Below, piece after piece: positions 49,821 to 62,109 of a stretch of DNA of 64,000 bases. Each line of letters begins with the position of its first letter. The stretch's first letter is position 1. Below the pieces are notes generated by a model. The model made no database searches, was not told the DNA's origin, and saw nothing but the letters and a program-made list of their open reading frames with translations. The DNA comes from Macquaria australasica (taxonomy: Eukaryota > Chordata > Actinopteri > Centrarchiformes > Percichthyidae): contig SEMN01000061.1 in assembly GCA_005408345.1 (NCBI GenBank), forward strand, positions 813,501 to 877,500. The letters are read 5' to 3'. A program made the position numbers and the translations under genes.

Positions 49821-51770
49821 CATGAAATCACCTGCAGTATAATTTGTTAGGAATTAAATCCTGCATATTCTTTGCTTTCCGTGACACGTGCTTGATGTAG
49901 AGGTTATTTGTAACATCTGAAATAAGAAAATTCAAATCAGATCCTGCTACTCCTCTCTGGTGCTTCCAGGTATTGTTTGAAATCTAGGAATTCGGTTTGC
50001 CTAGAAATGTAAAATGCAAAGCCTACCCCTCCCCCCCCTTCCCTCTCCACCTCCTGACCCTGATGCACCCCTCCCCCCCTTTTTTTTTGACTGCTCACAC
50101 TCATCGCATAGCTCCGCCTCAGCAGCCTCTCTGCTTATTTGATGTCATGGTTTTGTTGGTTTTCCCCCCTGGTGTGGCATGCTGGGTGGGACTGTCCCTG
50201 CTTGGCTTCTGACTCAAGAAAGGTCAGATATTTTTAAGTTGCAGCCGAGCTCAGGTGGCCGGAGACCCATGAGGAAGGAGCTTTGAACTGCGACTGACTC
50301 ACTGACTGACTGACCTGAGTGACTGCACTGCAGAAAGATGAAGTGCACGTGTGAAACTGAAGTACAGTAGGCTTGTGGACTTCCAGCGCCCTGCCCGGGC
50401 ATGTAACACGATCAAGATGGACTGTTATTGTAGGCAGAGGCTTTAAAAGGAGCTGCGCGTAGCATGTGGGTTACTTGCACGACTTGTCTGCACAGTATAG
50501 GTCAGGCAGTCTATGCAGCACAGGCTGGAATGCGGCACTGAACACACACACTCACGCTTCTTGTCTGGCCATCTGGTGACGCTTATTGCACCATCTCATC
50601 ACACACGGGGGGAAAAGTAGGTCAAACGTTCAGCAAGGTAAATCATTTTTTTAAAACGCTCACCAGAGTCAACAGCTCAACCCAGACCTTTTTGTTTTTT
50701 TTAACATGCTCGTTTTCAAGGGAGCAAGCGCTCCTCTTGTCATCTGCTCGTAATCATGCTGCCTCTACTGATGACTCTGACTTCAGTTTGACCCTCTCAG
50801 ATAAAAGGCAGGTTATCGTAGGGACATAAACAGAGGCTGAACCCAGCAGGGATGAACTTCTCACTTCAGCTCTGCTCTGTGTCTCGCTGGATGTCGAGGG
50901 CCTTTTTTTTTTTTTTTTGCCGACAGTCACATTTGCTCAGCCTCGCCTCATGAAGCAGATATTCTGTAGCACTTGACAACCTCAGGCTGTAAATCTGCGG
51001 ACAACAAAGACACAAGGCGTATCGTCACCGCCTGTTTTGCTTGTGAGCCAAATAAGCACTTCTGTGAATGCCTTATCGCCATTTCAGGTGTAAAGGCATC
51101 CCAGGCATCGTTGTACACAAATAATCTGAACGGCTCCCTTGCTGTTCTAGATGCTATCTGGCATCAGGAAGCCAAGATTGTTGGCTGTATCTGGCAGTGA
51201 CTTTAAAAAAAAAAAAAAAAAAAAACATAGAGCGAGAAGTGGAAGGGGCATAAAACTTTAGTGTTAGTCCAACATTATGACCACTAATTTACGTCAGGGA
51301 TAACAATTCACAGAGGGGTGCATACCTCGTTTTGATTGAACAGATTCAGGCCTGTACTTTACTCAATAAAAGTTACACAAGTTTCATTTAGTTAAGGGTC
51401 TTGTTTTTTGGGGAGCTTTTAAGCTAGTGAGTGAATGCAAGAGTCCCTGTCAAATTCTTTAGGCCAGTCAGACAAACAAGTCGTGTTTGTTGACAGTAAT
51501 CACCAGTCTTGTGTTAATACATTGAAACTGGTTCAGACACGGGTTTACGTCCACTCTATGCAACTTACTCATTGCTTTTCCCATCTGTACATCTGCAGCC
51601 ACCGCCAACCACGCTTTGGACATTTTAAAGTTGAGTTTTGTGATGTGTGTTTTCTAGCAATAAATCCCCTTCACATTTTTAACCTACTTACACACTTTTT
51701 TCCACATTTTATTGGTTTTTTTTGTTACCTTAGTTCTGTGTTTTATCTCAGTGCAAATATGTAAATGAAA
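49821..51770. other. Intron stretch, no recognised repeat family
   Basis: It lies inside the large ankrd50 intron. It contains short C-runs near 50027-50078, T-runs near 50081-50088 and 50906-50919, and A21 at 51205-51225. Nothing coding is visible. Confidence 0.5.
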
Positions 51771-51809
51771 ACAGCCAAACCACCAAATATAACTGAGTTG
51801 AGTAGTAGT

Positions 51810-52215
51810 AGTAGCAGTAGTAGTAAGATCTTTCACTCAAGTAAAAGCAGAAATGCCACAATGTAAAAATACTCAAAGTTAAGATCCTACATTCACAATT
51901 TCACTTTAGTAAAACCTATGGAAGTATTATCAGCAAAATGTAAAGAAGTATCAACAGTAAAAGTACTCATTAAAATGAATGGCGTTTTCAGCATTGCAAT
52001 GTTGTAGCTGGTAGAAGTAAAGCTAATTAACTACTACTACAACTAAAGTACTATCTAAAATCTGAATCTGCAAAGTAATTGAAATGAGCTAGAAACAATG
52101 GCTGTCAGATAAATGTGTTGGAGTAAAAAGTACTATTTAATACTGTAATATTTCCATCTGAAATGTAGAAGCATAAAGCAGCATAAAGTGGAAATATTCA
52201 AGTAAAATACAAGCA
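51810..52215 (+). repeat. CAAGTAAAAG-type repeat
   Basis: It contains CTCAAGTAAAAGCAGAAATG, CAATGTAAAAATACTCAAAG, AACAGTAAAAGTACTCATTA and TTCAAGTAAAATACAAGC, a set I recognise as a very common percomorph repeat. An AGT-rich triplet tract (51801-51825) lies just before it. Confidence 0.75.
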
Positions 52216-52601
52216 GGGCTGTAGAGAGTATTTTAGAAATGCTGAGGTCATGAGTCGAAATTCTCTCAGCAGAGCCCCAATATCAAATTTTAAGTTAGTT
52301 CAGGCAAGCAGAAATATTCTGAAGCCAGCCAGTTGATATTTATTGAGTGAACCAGGTTAAAAAAGGACGAGCTAATCAAACTAGCTTAATGTTTGTTCTT
52401 ACATCGGAATCATATTCTTTCTGTTGTGCAAGTGAACAATTCCAGGCAAATTATATAAATAACACAAATAGTGATTCAGAAGAGTTTGTAATACAGTCTT
52501 ATAAGACATAACATATTTCATTGCTTTGAACATCAGTTAAGCCTATATCATTAATATGTGATTTTGCATACAAGTGGCATATTGTGATCTATACATATAT
52601 T

Positions 52602-52895
52602 GATTAGAGCTGAAATGATTGGTCGATTGACAGAAAATGAACTGGCAACAAATTTTTAAAGCAAAAAAAAGGTACTGGTTCCAGCTTCTCAAATGTGAAT
52701 GTATTTTGGTTTCTTAGTCTGATAGTAAAGTGAATGTTGTTGGTTTTGAACTGAGGATAAAACGACATTAGAAGATGTCACCATGGCCTTTAGGAACATG
52801 TGATGGCCATTTTTCACTATTTGTTGACATTTTATAGACTAAACCATTAATCTATTAAATGAAAAATATAGATTATGACAGTAATATTATATGTT
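52602..52895 (+). repeat. AATAATC-type repeat, copy 3
   Basis: It starts TTAGAGCTGAAATGATTGGT and holds GGTTCCAGCTTCTCAAATGT, AGATGTCACCATGGCC and GACATTTTATAGACTAAACC in the family order. The 3' end is diverged. Confidence 0.75.
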
Positions 52896-54500
52896 ATGTT
52901 ATATTGATTTCACCCATCCTTACTAGAATGTATATGTATTACTACAAGTAGTGTGAAGCATTAGCAGGGCAGATGCCTGCCAGCAAAGGTCATGAGCCAC
53001 AGTTCTCCAGATAAAAGGCAGTTTCACCTTTCAGTTTGCCTTTCTTCTGCCTCAAGTCTACCAGTACACGCTGATGTCTTGTTCAGACAATAGCCTAAAC
53101 TTGATGCTTGTGGTACATCGAGTGCTTGGATGTGTCAAATTCATTGCCATTAGTGCTATTTGAAGGGTTTGACACCTGGGTTGTAGTGTATCATTCTCTG
53201 TCTTGGCTTTATCAAAGGCCACTGCCGTGTTTTGACTGGAGTCCTCCAGTTTGAATGAATTTGTGAGTTTTAAACAACCAGTCAGTCCTGCCATCCAACA
53301 TGCCTCACTTTCTCCCTTCAGGACAAAAGAGCTAGCTTCAAATAGGTGGCGTTAACCCAGTCATGTGGGTCAAACTAAAGGCAACAGGGTTTTTTTTTTT
53401 TTTTTTTTTTTTTTTGCTGATGGGGCAAAGCTGCCTTTTAGTTTAGGTGTGACCTTATGTGGATCTGTTGTTGGCCTGTTCTCCACTGAACACGAGTTAG
53501 GCTTGAATTGCAGCTGGACAAGTTTCTATTTCTTTGTAAAGGGCACAGACTTCAGAAATGATGAATGACCATGGCTTAAAATTTGAACAAGACTTGAAGT
53601 TTCTTGGCAGTGTTTTATTCCCTCAGCGTGTCGGCGGAAGAAATTGATGCTGCAGTTCAGATATTTTTCTACAAGACGGTTAAAAATGTTGATTTTCTGG
53701 CATTTACATCAAACATTTCTTTGGAAACCTTTGCCTGTTACTTTGTTCCAAATAACTGGAAGTAGTGACATTAATCAAAACAGAAGTATGATTAGATCTA
53801 GTCTGGTAGCCTCCAGTGAACATGAATATTGTTTGGCTTTTTTTAAGTTGTCATTTTACTAGACAGCATGGCATTACCGGCTTACAGCAAACTTTCTTTT
53901 TGTACATTTTGACAAGTGGATTCCAGTTATTGGGTCTTGGAAATGTAGGAAATTGTGAAGTGCAAAGCCAGAGATATAAATAAATATGAAGATGTTTGTA
54001 AAGATGTCTTGACATCTTGTGATCCCGGTTACCTAAATGAGAGAAACCCTCAAATAATGTGAAATTAGTAGAAAACAGTAATTTCACCAATGTGTCTGTT
54101 GCCTCTCTTTGTCTGATTTTGAACACAGTTCAAATTGGGGCACATTTCACTTCAAGTAAAACCAACCAAGACATTTTTTATTGAGTTGGAGAGGGAGCGC
54201 TGTGGTTTTATTTATTTTTTCCTTTTGTGTTGACTTTTTGACTGTTGCGCATTGGGCAGCCCTGCTCATTGGGGTTAAGGGACACTAAATGAAAGCGGCC
54301 CTGTGCCTTTCATGTGGTGCATGGCTGTGGAAAACCCGCTGCAGATTAGGGCCACGTTTTAGAAACAGAAAAAAGGCTCCCAGTGTGACGCATCAACTCC
54401 AGTCGAGCAGATGAGGAGAAACAGCAGCGCTGGTGCGGCTGCAATGATGACTCAGCAATCTGAGGCCAGCCTCTGTCTCCACACCACCGGCGGATGGATA
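52896..54500. other. Intron stretch with T26 tract
   Basis: Inside the large ankrd50 intron. T26 at 53390-53415 is the only marked simple repeat. It is not preceded by an element I recognise. No coding signal. Confidence 0.5.
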
Positions 54501-54516
54501 GTGTGCGCGCGTGTGC

Positions 54517-54548
<32 letters not shown>
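54501..54548. repeat. Alternating purine-pyrimidine (GT/GC) tract
   Basis: Forty-eight bases alternate strictly between purine and pyrimidine, beginning GTGTGCGCGCGTGTGCGCGT and continuing as pure GT. The GC-containing part is the strongest Z-DNA-type sequence in the window. A second GT block lies at 54563-54578. Confidence 0.9.
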
Positions 54549-54549
<1 letters not shown>

Positions 54550-54759
54550 CGTTCATGCCAGGGTGTGTGTGTGTGTGTGGGGATGTGCCTACGTGCTTTT
54601 GTGGGCATATGTAACTCATTCACATTATTGTCATGCCACTCAATAAATAATATCTAGCTCATATTTATGCTCAAGCTCGTATAGTAGCTCAAAGAGACTG
54701 AGTTGAAGCAACTTTAGAGTCATTCATGAAGGCTGTAACTTGATTTTGTAACTTTCTGA

Positions 54760-55020
54760 ATGACCATTTTGTCTATAAAATATAAGAAAATTGTGAAAAA
54801 TACCCATCATATGCATATGCAACCCAAGGTTAAGTCTTGAAATTGCTTATCTGATCTGACCAGTAGTCAAAAACTGGAAAGTATTCAGTTTACACTGAAG
54901 TTTACACAGAAGAAAACAGCAAATTCAAACTTTTGAGAAACGAGAACCAGTGAATGAGAAGGGTATTTTTGCTTGATAAAGATTGCTTTTGGATGATCGA
55001 CTAGTTGTTTCAGCTCTAGT
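54760..55020 (-). repeat. AATAATC-type repeat, copy 4, reversed
   Basis: On the minus strand the family phrases are readable: AGAGCTGAAACAACTAGTCG, GGTTCTCGTTTCTCAAAAGT, TTTTTGACTACTGGTCAGAT and TTTTATAGACAAAATGGTCA. It is diverged and lacks the terminal AATAATC part. Confidence 0.65.
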
Positions 55021-56689
55021 GTGTTCATCCCATCGGTGCCAGACAGCTCACACTGCTGCCGTTTGTTACCAGAAATCTGAACTGAGGTAAAGCTGTCTAC
55101 AAAATCCTGTATTGGCTGGCACTGGACACCTTGCAGGTTTGCCTGGCCATGTTGAAATCCAGATGAACTGTGTGTATTCACGTGTTGAGGCTTTTGCACA
55201 TGGGGACAGACAGTTGTGTTTCCATGTGTGGGGGTAGCAGGAGGAGAGCAGAGAGTGTTTTGGAGGCAAACTGTGGCAGCAGGGAGAAGAGGGAGGGGGC
55301 TGGAAAGGATGAAATTTCAGATTCCTTTGACAGTATTGGATAGCTGGCCAGGAATGCACACCTTGTCTGGGTTGGGAAGAGCTTGGGGATTTAGAATAGT
55401 TTATCTGAGGTATGTGTGCTGGACAGAAAAGAAGTGTGTAGTATGTTTACACTTTTGCAAATCATTAATGAGCTTCATTATTGGGGTAAACAAGGTTGAC
55501 TGATGATTGAAGAGGCTGGATTTAATGTTTGTTTGATTTAATAATGTTTTTAATCAGAATTTGGTCTATTTTGAATTAAATAAAATGATTTTTTAACAAC
55601 ATTTTAACAAAACAGATAAGTTGACGGCTCAAAATGGCAAGTCAAGAGAGAATCATACATTTTAACAGACCGGTGTGACGTAATTGAAGGGTGGGGAATG
55701 GGTTAGATTTCATGATGGACAACACTCCCAGATGCAGCCCTCGTCATCACAAAAACAGTGAGATCACTGTGTGTGAGACCAGTCCCATGACATGAGTGTT
55801 TAGAATCAGAAACATCATGAGACTTGCAATGAAAGATCATCAGATATCAACTTAAGTTTGTCATTTTAAGGACATTAGTAAGGGTGGATTAAGGGGAAAC
55901 ATTTTGGGCTTGTTTTTAAAAGAACCAGTTGTTTTGTGCGCGTAAATCACCCAGATTTGGCTCTCACGCGCTACTCACTTCCCCCTGACCAAGCAGTCTC
56001 CAGGACATTGTTTCTCAGACAGCTGGAGGCATTTGTCTGCTTGGGATCCAGCACAGAATTGATTGTGCAAATCCATTAAGCCGAGATCAAATTCTCGCAC
56101 TGTGCAGCATGTTTAAAGAACAGCAGAAACGGGCACTTTTGAAATACTTACAGGACCATTCAGAAGTGATTGGAGTTTTTTTGCTGATGTGTTACGTCAT
56201 TATATGAGGTAGTCTGTCACCGACAGTTTGTGGAAAACACTGACTGAGGTGTGGCCGGCAGTGGAACGTTCTTGAGAGTTCCAGCTTTTAGAGAGTGGGC
56301 CTGCGTATCTTTTATGATACTGGTGCCAATATGATGCCTTGTTTTGTAGTTTTGGTACCAATAGCAAAATTCTAAATTTTTTGATACTATTATAAATGTG
56401 TTTTTGTAGAAAATCATTTATGTAACAAAATAATCCAGACTTATCAAATGCATCAGTTTTTAATGTTTCCCTACACAAGCAGTCATACAAGAACTTAATA
56501 AATGATTAAAATCGTCATAAATTAATAAATAAAGTCTTTATTTAAATAAAGAAACAAGGCTAAGAATCTGACAAAGCATTCCATCCCAACTTTTGGTAAG
56601 TGGTGCGGTATATTGGTACTTGTTGTTTTTCGGCAGTACTCAAAAAGTATTGATACTTTAAACCCAGCATGCTGTCAATAATGTGTAAA
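55021..56689. other. Intron stretch, possible conserved segment
   Basis: Segment 55925-56170 is repeat-free, of balanced composition and contains ATTGATTGTGCAAATCCATT, which resembles homeodomain/POU-type sites. It is a candidate conserved enhancer inside ankrd50. Segment 56280-56400 and the GTATTGATACTTTAAACCC phrase near 56646-56664 look like pieces of another fish repeat. Confidence 0.4.
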
Positions 56690-57068
56690 TCTTCTGGTGT
56701 TAAACAGGTATAATGTTCATGTTCATCATCTTAGCGCAGTAGCATGTTAACATTTGCTAATTAGCACTAAATACAAAGGAAATATCATTAGTTTTGCAGG
56801 TATTTAGTCATAAACCAAAGTATTGGACAAATTAAAATTTTGACCTGATGATGGCGCTCGATTAACAGTCAGGAGATCACCAAAGTCATTAGGATTCATC
56901 CGCTGGGGACCATCAGTGTATGTACAAAACTTCATAGTAATCCATCCAATAGTTGTTGAGATATTTTGTGTGGACTAAAGTGGTGGACCAACCGACTGAT
57001 GGTCTGACTGTCAGACCAAGAGACTGACATTGCCATCCCTACAGCCACGCTGCTAGTGGGACTAAAAA
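56690..57068 (+). repeat. TTAGCATGCTAACA-type repeat, copy D
   Basis: It contains TAGCATGTTAACATTTGCTA, ACCTGATGATGGCGCTCGAT, AGTAATCCATCCAATAGTTG and ACTAAAGTGGTGGACCAACC. It is the most complete single copy in the window, with a small local duplication (GACTGATGGTCTGACTGTCA) near its end. Confidence 0.8.
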
Positions 57069-59182
57069 CAGAAGAGATATAATATTAAATTAATAAATTA
57101 TATAATAAATTAATTGGAATTGGAGTTTCACAAATTCCAAAAATGCAACTGGCTCTAATAATCCAACCCTACTCGTGTAGCAAACAACTCACTGAGATAT
57201 GAAATGTGGGCAGAGTTGCTTCATGTCAGGGGAGATGTTGATAAATTGTGCACTTAATTAAAAAAACAAGTCAGCATGGTTTTAAGCTCATTTGTGTCTA
57301 GACACGATGCAGTTGTTCAAGTTTAAGGATTCTTTTTTTTTTTTTTAAACGTTGCCCAATTCTCCACTCAGTCGTTTGGAACAAATGATTATAATGGCCA
57401 TTTCTGTATTTTTGAAAAATAACTAATTTACTGCTGCAAGGTTGCCATCCTCAGAGGGTTATCTGTCTAATGAAAGGCTCTCAGCACAAATTAATGTAAA
57501 TATGTCTGTCTGCAGCTTACATAACTGCAATTCTGCTCAATTGTAACCACTGCATCAAACCCATGATTTGTTAAAAGCTTTAAAAAATGAGCTTTATTCA
57601 GCTCATACCCATTTTGCAAAAACTGAAATGAAGCCTTAGATTTGGAGTTTATGCCCAATCAGATGAAAGTGGAATGAGATGGTAACGGATTGAGGAGGAA
57701 ACAAGAGCATATGGCCGATGTAACAGGAAGAATACAGTTAAAGTGTCGGAGCCTGGCTGTTCTGAACATTTGCTCTCAGGACCAATCGCTCTTATTGTCC
57801 TCATCAGCGTGATTACTTTGAACGAGATGATTGCAGTAACGTCATGCATAATGTAAGAATCGCATAAGAAAGTGCGAGGGAAGAATCAAGATAGTTGTCT
57901 CTTTCACTTTGGATGAGCCGGTGCATGAGTCAGCTGTTGTCGTGCAGCTCTGTGGCACTAAGCTCTCCTGACTTTGCAAAGACGCTGAGCAGGCTTCCTC
58001 CAAATTGACTCGATACTAAATGAAGAGATGGGGGTTCTTCTAATGAAAAGGCCTCTCTGGTTTTCTACCGATCATGGCGGAAAGCTTTGTCAGTATCGCT
58101 CTGTGTGGTGATCTGTCTGAAGCTGAGAGCTCGACTCACCAGTTGGCCCATTTTCCATTAATATAGCCGTGTCAAGACCAGACATGGATTGCATATTTCA
58201 CCCTCTGCTTTCTCGAGCTTTTGCTGTATGCTGGTCAGTGTTTGTGTGTGAGTGGAGTGTTGTGGTGTTTGGTTATGTGGCATGGATTTCAGGCTGTGCG
58301 CCCTCTCTATAAAATGAGCTGTGTAAATTTGTAAGGCACTGGCTCGGAGCCCGGTGCTGCCTTGTCGGCCCAGACATCTTCACTAAACGTCAGACTAAAA
58401 GCTTCACTTTGCACATTGTGGTGGGAGCGACGGGCGCTGCAGTCGCGAACACAACACGACAGATGGTGAGTGCATTAGATGCATTTCACATCCCCCTTCT
58501 TCCCCTTTTTTTTCTTGTCTTAAATAGCAATTGGCATCAACTTGGGCATATGTTGAGGACTTGAGCGAGAACCAAAATAGTTGGTACAAATGTCTAAGAC
58601 CGCAGTGTGTGGGCTGAAATACTTTAAATTTTCTGGCTCAGGTATGCTGCAGGTTTGTCTGGCAAACTAAATCAGCTTTTCCTGAGCGTATTTTCTCTCC
58701 ATCTCCAGTGTCCCGTGGAGTTTTCTTTGTCTGCAGTCCTTGTCTTTTGACTCTTTGACAGCCTGAAAGTAGCTGAATTGTGAGAGAAGAATGTCTCTTT
58801 GTTTTGCCCACTTGCTGTCACTGTGGATTTGATTGTCTCGGTAGGCAACATGGCCTCAGCCACAGCCATTCCCACACACGACTCACACAGTCACCCCTGT
58901 GGATGGACATTCCTTTTGGCAAAGCTCCCAGATGGCGCTGCAGGTTCTCTGTGGGCTGCAGCCATCAGAAGGAGTGATTCACTGTGTTTCTGAAAGGCAG
59001 AGCAATATCATGACGGAGTGTGAAGGTTGGAGACCCTTAGCACTGCTTTCTTAACCGTCGAGGGTTCAAACTGCTTGGAAAAAGCTTTGAATACAAGCTG
59101 AGAAAACAGGTTTAACTGTCCAGTGTCCCTGAGGGGAAGCTGCATTTTGAAGGATTTCATCTAGCACTGAAATGACCAGTCG
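57069..59182. other. Intron stretch, no recognised repeat family
   Basis: Inside the large ankrd50 intron. Segment 57735-58200 is free of recognised repeats and of balanced composition, so it is a weak candidate for a conserved element. T-runs lie near 57333-57346 and 58506-58512. No coding signal. Confidence 0.45.
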
Positions 59183-59455
59183 TTTAATAGGGGAGCTTAT
59201 TGACAACAACAATCAATGACATTTTAATTCCAGTTTCTCCACTTTTCTCAATACAAAGTGAATGTTTTAAAGGTTTTGGACTGTTTTATGGAGCAAAACA
59301 AGCAAATTGAAGACATTGCCTTGGGCTATGGGAACTTGTGATGGGATTTGTTTTGCTGTTTTCAGACCATTCTATACACTAAACATAATCAGTTAATAGA
59401 AAAAATAATTGACACCTTCATAAATAAAAATAATCTTTGGTTGCAGTAGCTCTAA
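59183..59455 (+). repeat. AATAATC-type repeat, copy 5
   Basis: It contains TCAATACAAAGTGAATGTTT, GGTTTTGGACTGTTTTATGG, AGACATTGCCTTGGGCTATG and the closing AATAATCTTTGGTTGCAGTA. The order matches the other copies. Confidence 0.75.
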
Positions 59456-61837
59456 TCTCATCCCAGAAAATGGGTTTTCACATGGTTGCGGAAGGGTTTT
59501 CATTTGAAGTGTTGGCTGTTGGTATCATATGGGAGGCACTGGTGATGGTGAAGTGTGATTTCAGAAAGTAAGCTGTGCACTTGAAAATTAAACTTGTAAC
59601 ATGCATGTAAAGCAGTCTTATAAAGTACAAATTGTCTTCACAAACCTTTCCAATCCAGTGTCGTTTTTCTGCAAGACTTTCACAACAACTTGTTTTTTAT
59701 TCTGACATGTATTGTACAATGTTAACATAACATTTAATAAATATCTGACTTGTCAGACTTGTTGGATATGACATGACTTTATTTTGGGAAATTTAGTCAA
59801 ACAGGAAAACTGTCAATACCTGTACTTCACTATAGTAACCAAGGGGAAGTCATTGTTAAAATGGCCTCTTCCGTATCTCCCAGTACTTTGGACTGAAAGC
59901 ACACAGACCTTCACCCCAGCCATTTCGGCTCCCATGTGCGTAAGGATAATGAACTTGGGCTAAAATAGTAGATGCTTTGAAGGGAATGGCTTTGGAGCCA
60001 CGGGCTTAGTGACAGGCTGTTGAGCATCCAGAGGAAGTCTCATTAAAACAGTATTTTACTGTTTTATGACAAAGCTTACAACCAATGTCAGTTCCATTAA
60101 GGAAGAGTGGTAGTTGAAGAGTCCCATCATCCGGAAGGTGACCGATTTTATCTGCCCAACAGCTACCCGTAAAAAAGCCTCAGATGTCCTGGAGCCGTCT
60201 TTACTCTTGAGTCAAGTTTCCATGTCAATTAATTAAATTGTTCAACCCCTTTTTGAATGTTTAATTAACCTAGACCCAGATTAAAATGTCACTAATATGA
60301 AGTCCTCAGATCCCTTATCGCGGCCAGTTGAGCTGGAAGTAATTTTATGAGTCTTGGGAAATGACATTTTCCCAAATGGACGTCTTATGGCTGGCTTCAA
60401 ACTGTTGGTGGCAGTCACAGTGGAACAGAGGTCTTGCCAGCACAAACATAACTCCACAGAACAAAAAATGCATTTGTTGGCTATATCGCTTCAGTGAGTG
60501 TTTATGTGTGAAGTTATTAGCACTGGAGCAAGTAGATTCCATGTCTGGCTTTCAGTTTGGCGTGATTAAAGGTTAATGTAGCATTTAAACTGTTAGATTT
60601 TTTTTTGACAGGAGTAATGATGTGATACTTGATACAGAATGCTACACATCATGTTTGTTATCACTGGAGACCACAAGGTGTTCATATTCAAACATCAGTA
60701 TTTATGTTGCAGGGAGATTTGTTGAGGTTTGACTCTGAAAAAATCTTGCAAGTTTTTTTTGTCGAACAAAAAGGCCCACTGAATTATAAATGACTGTATG
60801 TGCTCTGGATGTTTCTGTGAGCTCAAATCATCCGCAGTGGGCCTGCTAATGGATGCAATTTGGGTTGGATGGAGACATATTTAAACGCCTACACTCTCTA
60901 CCATGAGACTGATGAACTGAGAATGGTACGCCTCAAGAAAATCACTCTCTTGTTCACCGTGACTGGGTGTTGTTGTAGTGGCCGTGTTGCATCTCAGATA
61001 GCAAAATGTGATTGACAGTGAAATGTCGTCAGGCAGAAGTATTGAATCTATATTAATGCCTGACATTGAAACCGAACCGAAAGCGATCAGATTTTTGAAT
61101 TAACATTGATTAACCCATGATCTGAAAGGGTGCCTGGGATTGAATTTTTGTTGATTTTGATATATGTTACACTAGTTAACTACAAGAAACCAGACCTTTT
61201 CATGACATTTTATTTATACATTTGTACAAGATGATGTTCTCAGCATGTAAATAAAGTTCAAGAAAACATTTGCCTTTCGAAAAAAAAATCGATTTAAAGA
61301 AGACAGAAGACACACATATATAAAAAATATAAAAAATGATATTGCACTACTTGAGTAAACCCAGCAAAATCAAGGGGAGAAAGTAACATTGATAGATGTT
61401 TTTTACATTTTAAAAACCTTAAAGGCCAGGACATCTGTCCAATATGTGATGCACTTGCACTTGTATTGGACCAAGTTTATACTGTACAGTATGTGCTTGT
61501 GGACAAAATAACAACATACAGTGTAATACAGTCCTGTTCAAAAATATAACAAACATGGCCCCAAAAACACAGTAACTCAGACAGGCTAGTGCGCTTCCTA
61601 CAAGGAAGAAAATTATTATTTGCCAATGTTGTTTAGTAATTATACTGTACTTAGACTGCAGTTCACTGCTCGCCATTAAAGCTTTACTCTGAAAAATGTA
61701 TTTGTTTTCTATTCATATGGGAATTATCTCAAGCAGTGCGATTATATTCTGCCTTCAGACAAGTGCTGTCTCTCAGAAATGTTTGTATAACAAAAACTAA
61801 AATCACAAGACTATCAAAAAGATCAAAATATGTTAAC
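59456..61837. other. Intron stretch, no recognised repeat family
   Basis: Last part of the large ankrd50 intron before the acceptor tract. It is AT-rich with a few short homopolymers (A-run at 61281-61288). Short frames on both strands lack domains. Confidence 0.5.
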
Positions 61838-61876
61838 ATTTCTCTTTCTTTCTTTCTCTTATCCTTCTTTCCTCAG

Positions 61877-62109
61877 ATGTGTCCTCTTGCCTCTCCTGAG
61901 TATCAAGCCGCCTCAGCAGTCTCTCTTTCTGCTGGTGGACTCCATCGATGAAGGCTGTCAGCTGGGAGAGGGGGAGCAGAGGTCCTCCCCTGGCTCCCCC
62001 AGGACCATCGCCGAGCTCCTGGCCAGCCATCACGAGTTCCTGCCTCCGTGGCTGCTGCTCATCTGCTCTGCACGACGGCAGAATAAGGCCATTACTAAAC
62101 TCTTCACAG
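61877..62109 (+). CDS. ankrd50: ankrd50, second coding exon (Walker B)
   Basis: This exon completes Arg169 and encodes residues 170-246 plus the first base of Gly247. It continues the previous exon without a gap: NPTEAFKR is followed by CVLLPLLSIKPPQQ. Residues 185-194 (LFLLVDSIDE) fit the Walker B pattern of STAND/NACHT NTPases, with hydrophobic residues followed by D-x-x-DE. Residues 226-237 (around WLLLICSARRQ) look like the following strand with a sensor-type Arg. Residues 195-212 are a Gly/Ser/Pro-rich insertion, the variable part. The donor is CACAG|GTAAAG at 62110. The protein must continue past the window: the rest of the NTPase domain and about twenty ankyrin repeats of the family are absent here. 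Confidence 0.95.

Larger units (their letters stand above)
48749..61876 (+). other. ankrd50: ankrd50 large intron (between coding exons 1 and 2)
   Basis: This 13,128-base intron starts GTAAGG and ends TTTCCTCAG after a strong pyrimidine tract (61838-61874). It splits codon 169 (Arg) after its second base. Most of it is repeats and AT-rich sequence, annotated separately. Stretches without any recognised element are 49821-51770, 52896-54500, 55021-56200, 57069-59180 and 59456-61837. I see no coding exon in them. Homopolymers include A21 at 51205-51225 and T26 at 53390-53415. Confidence 0.93.
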
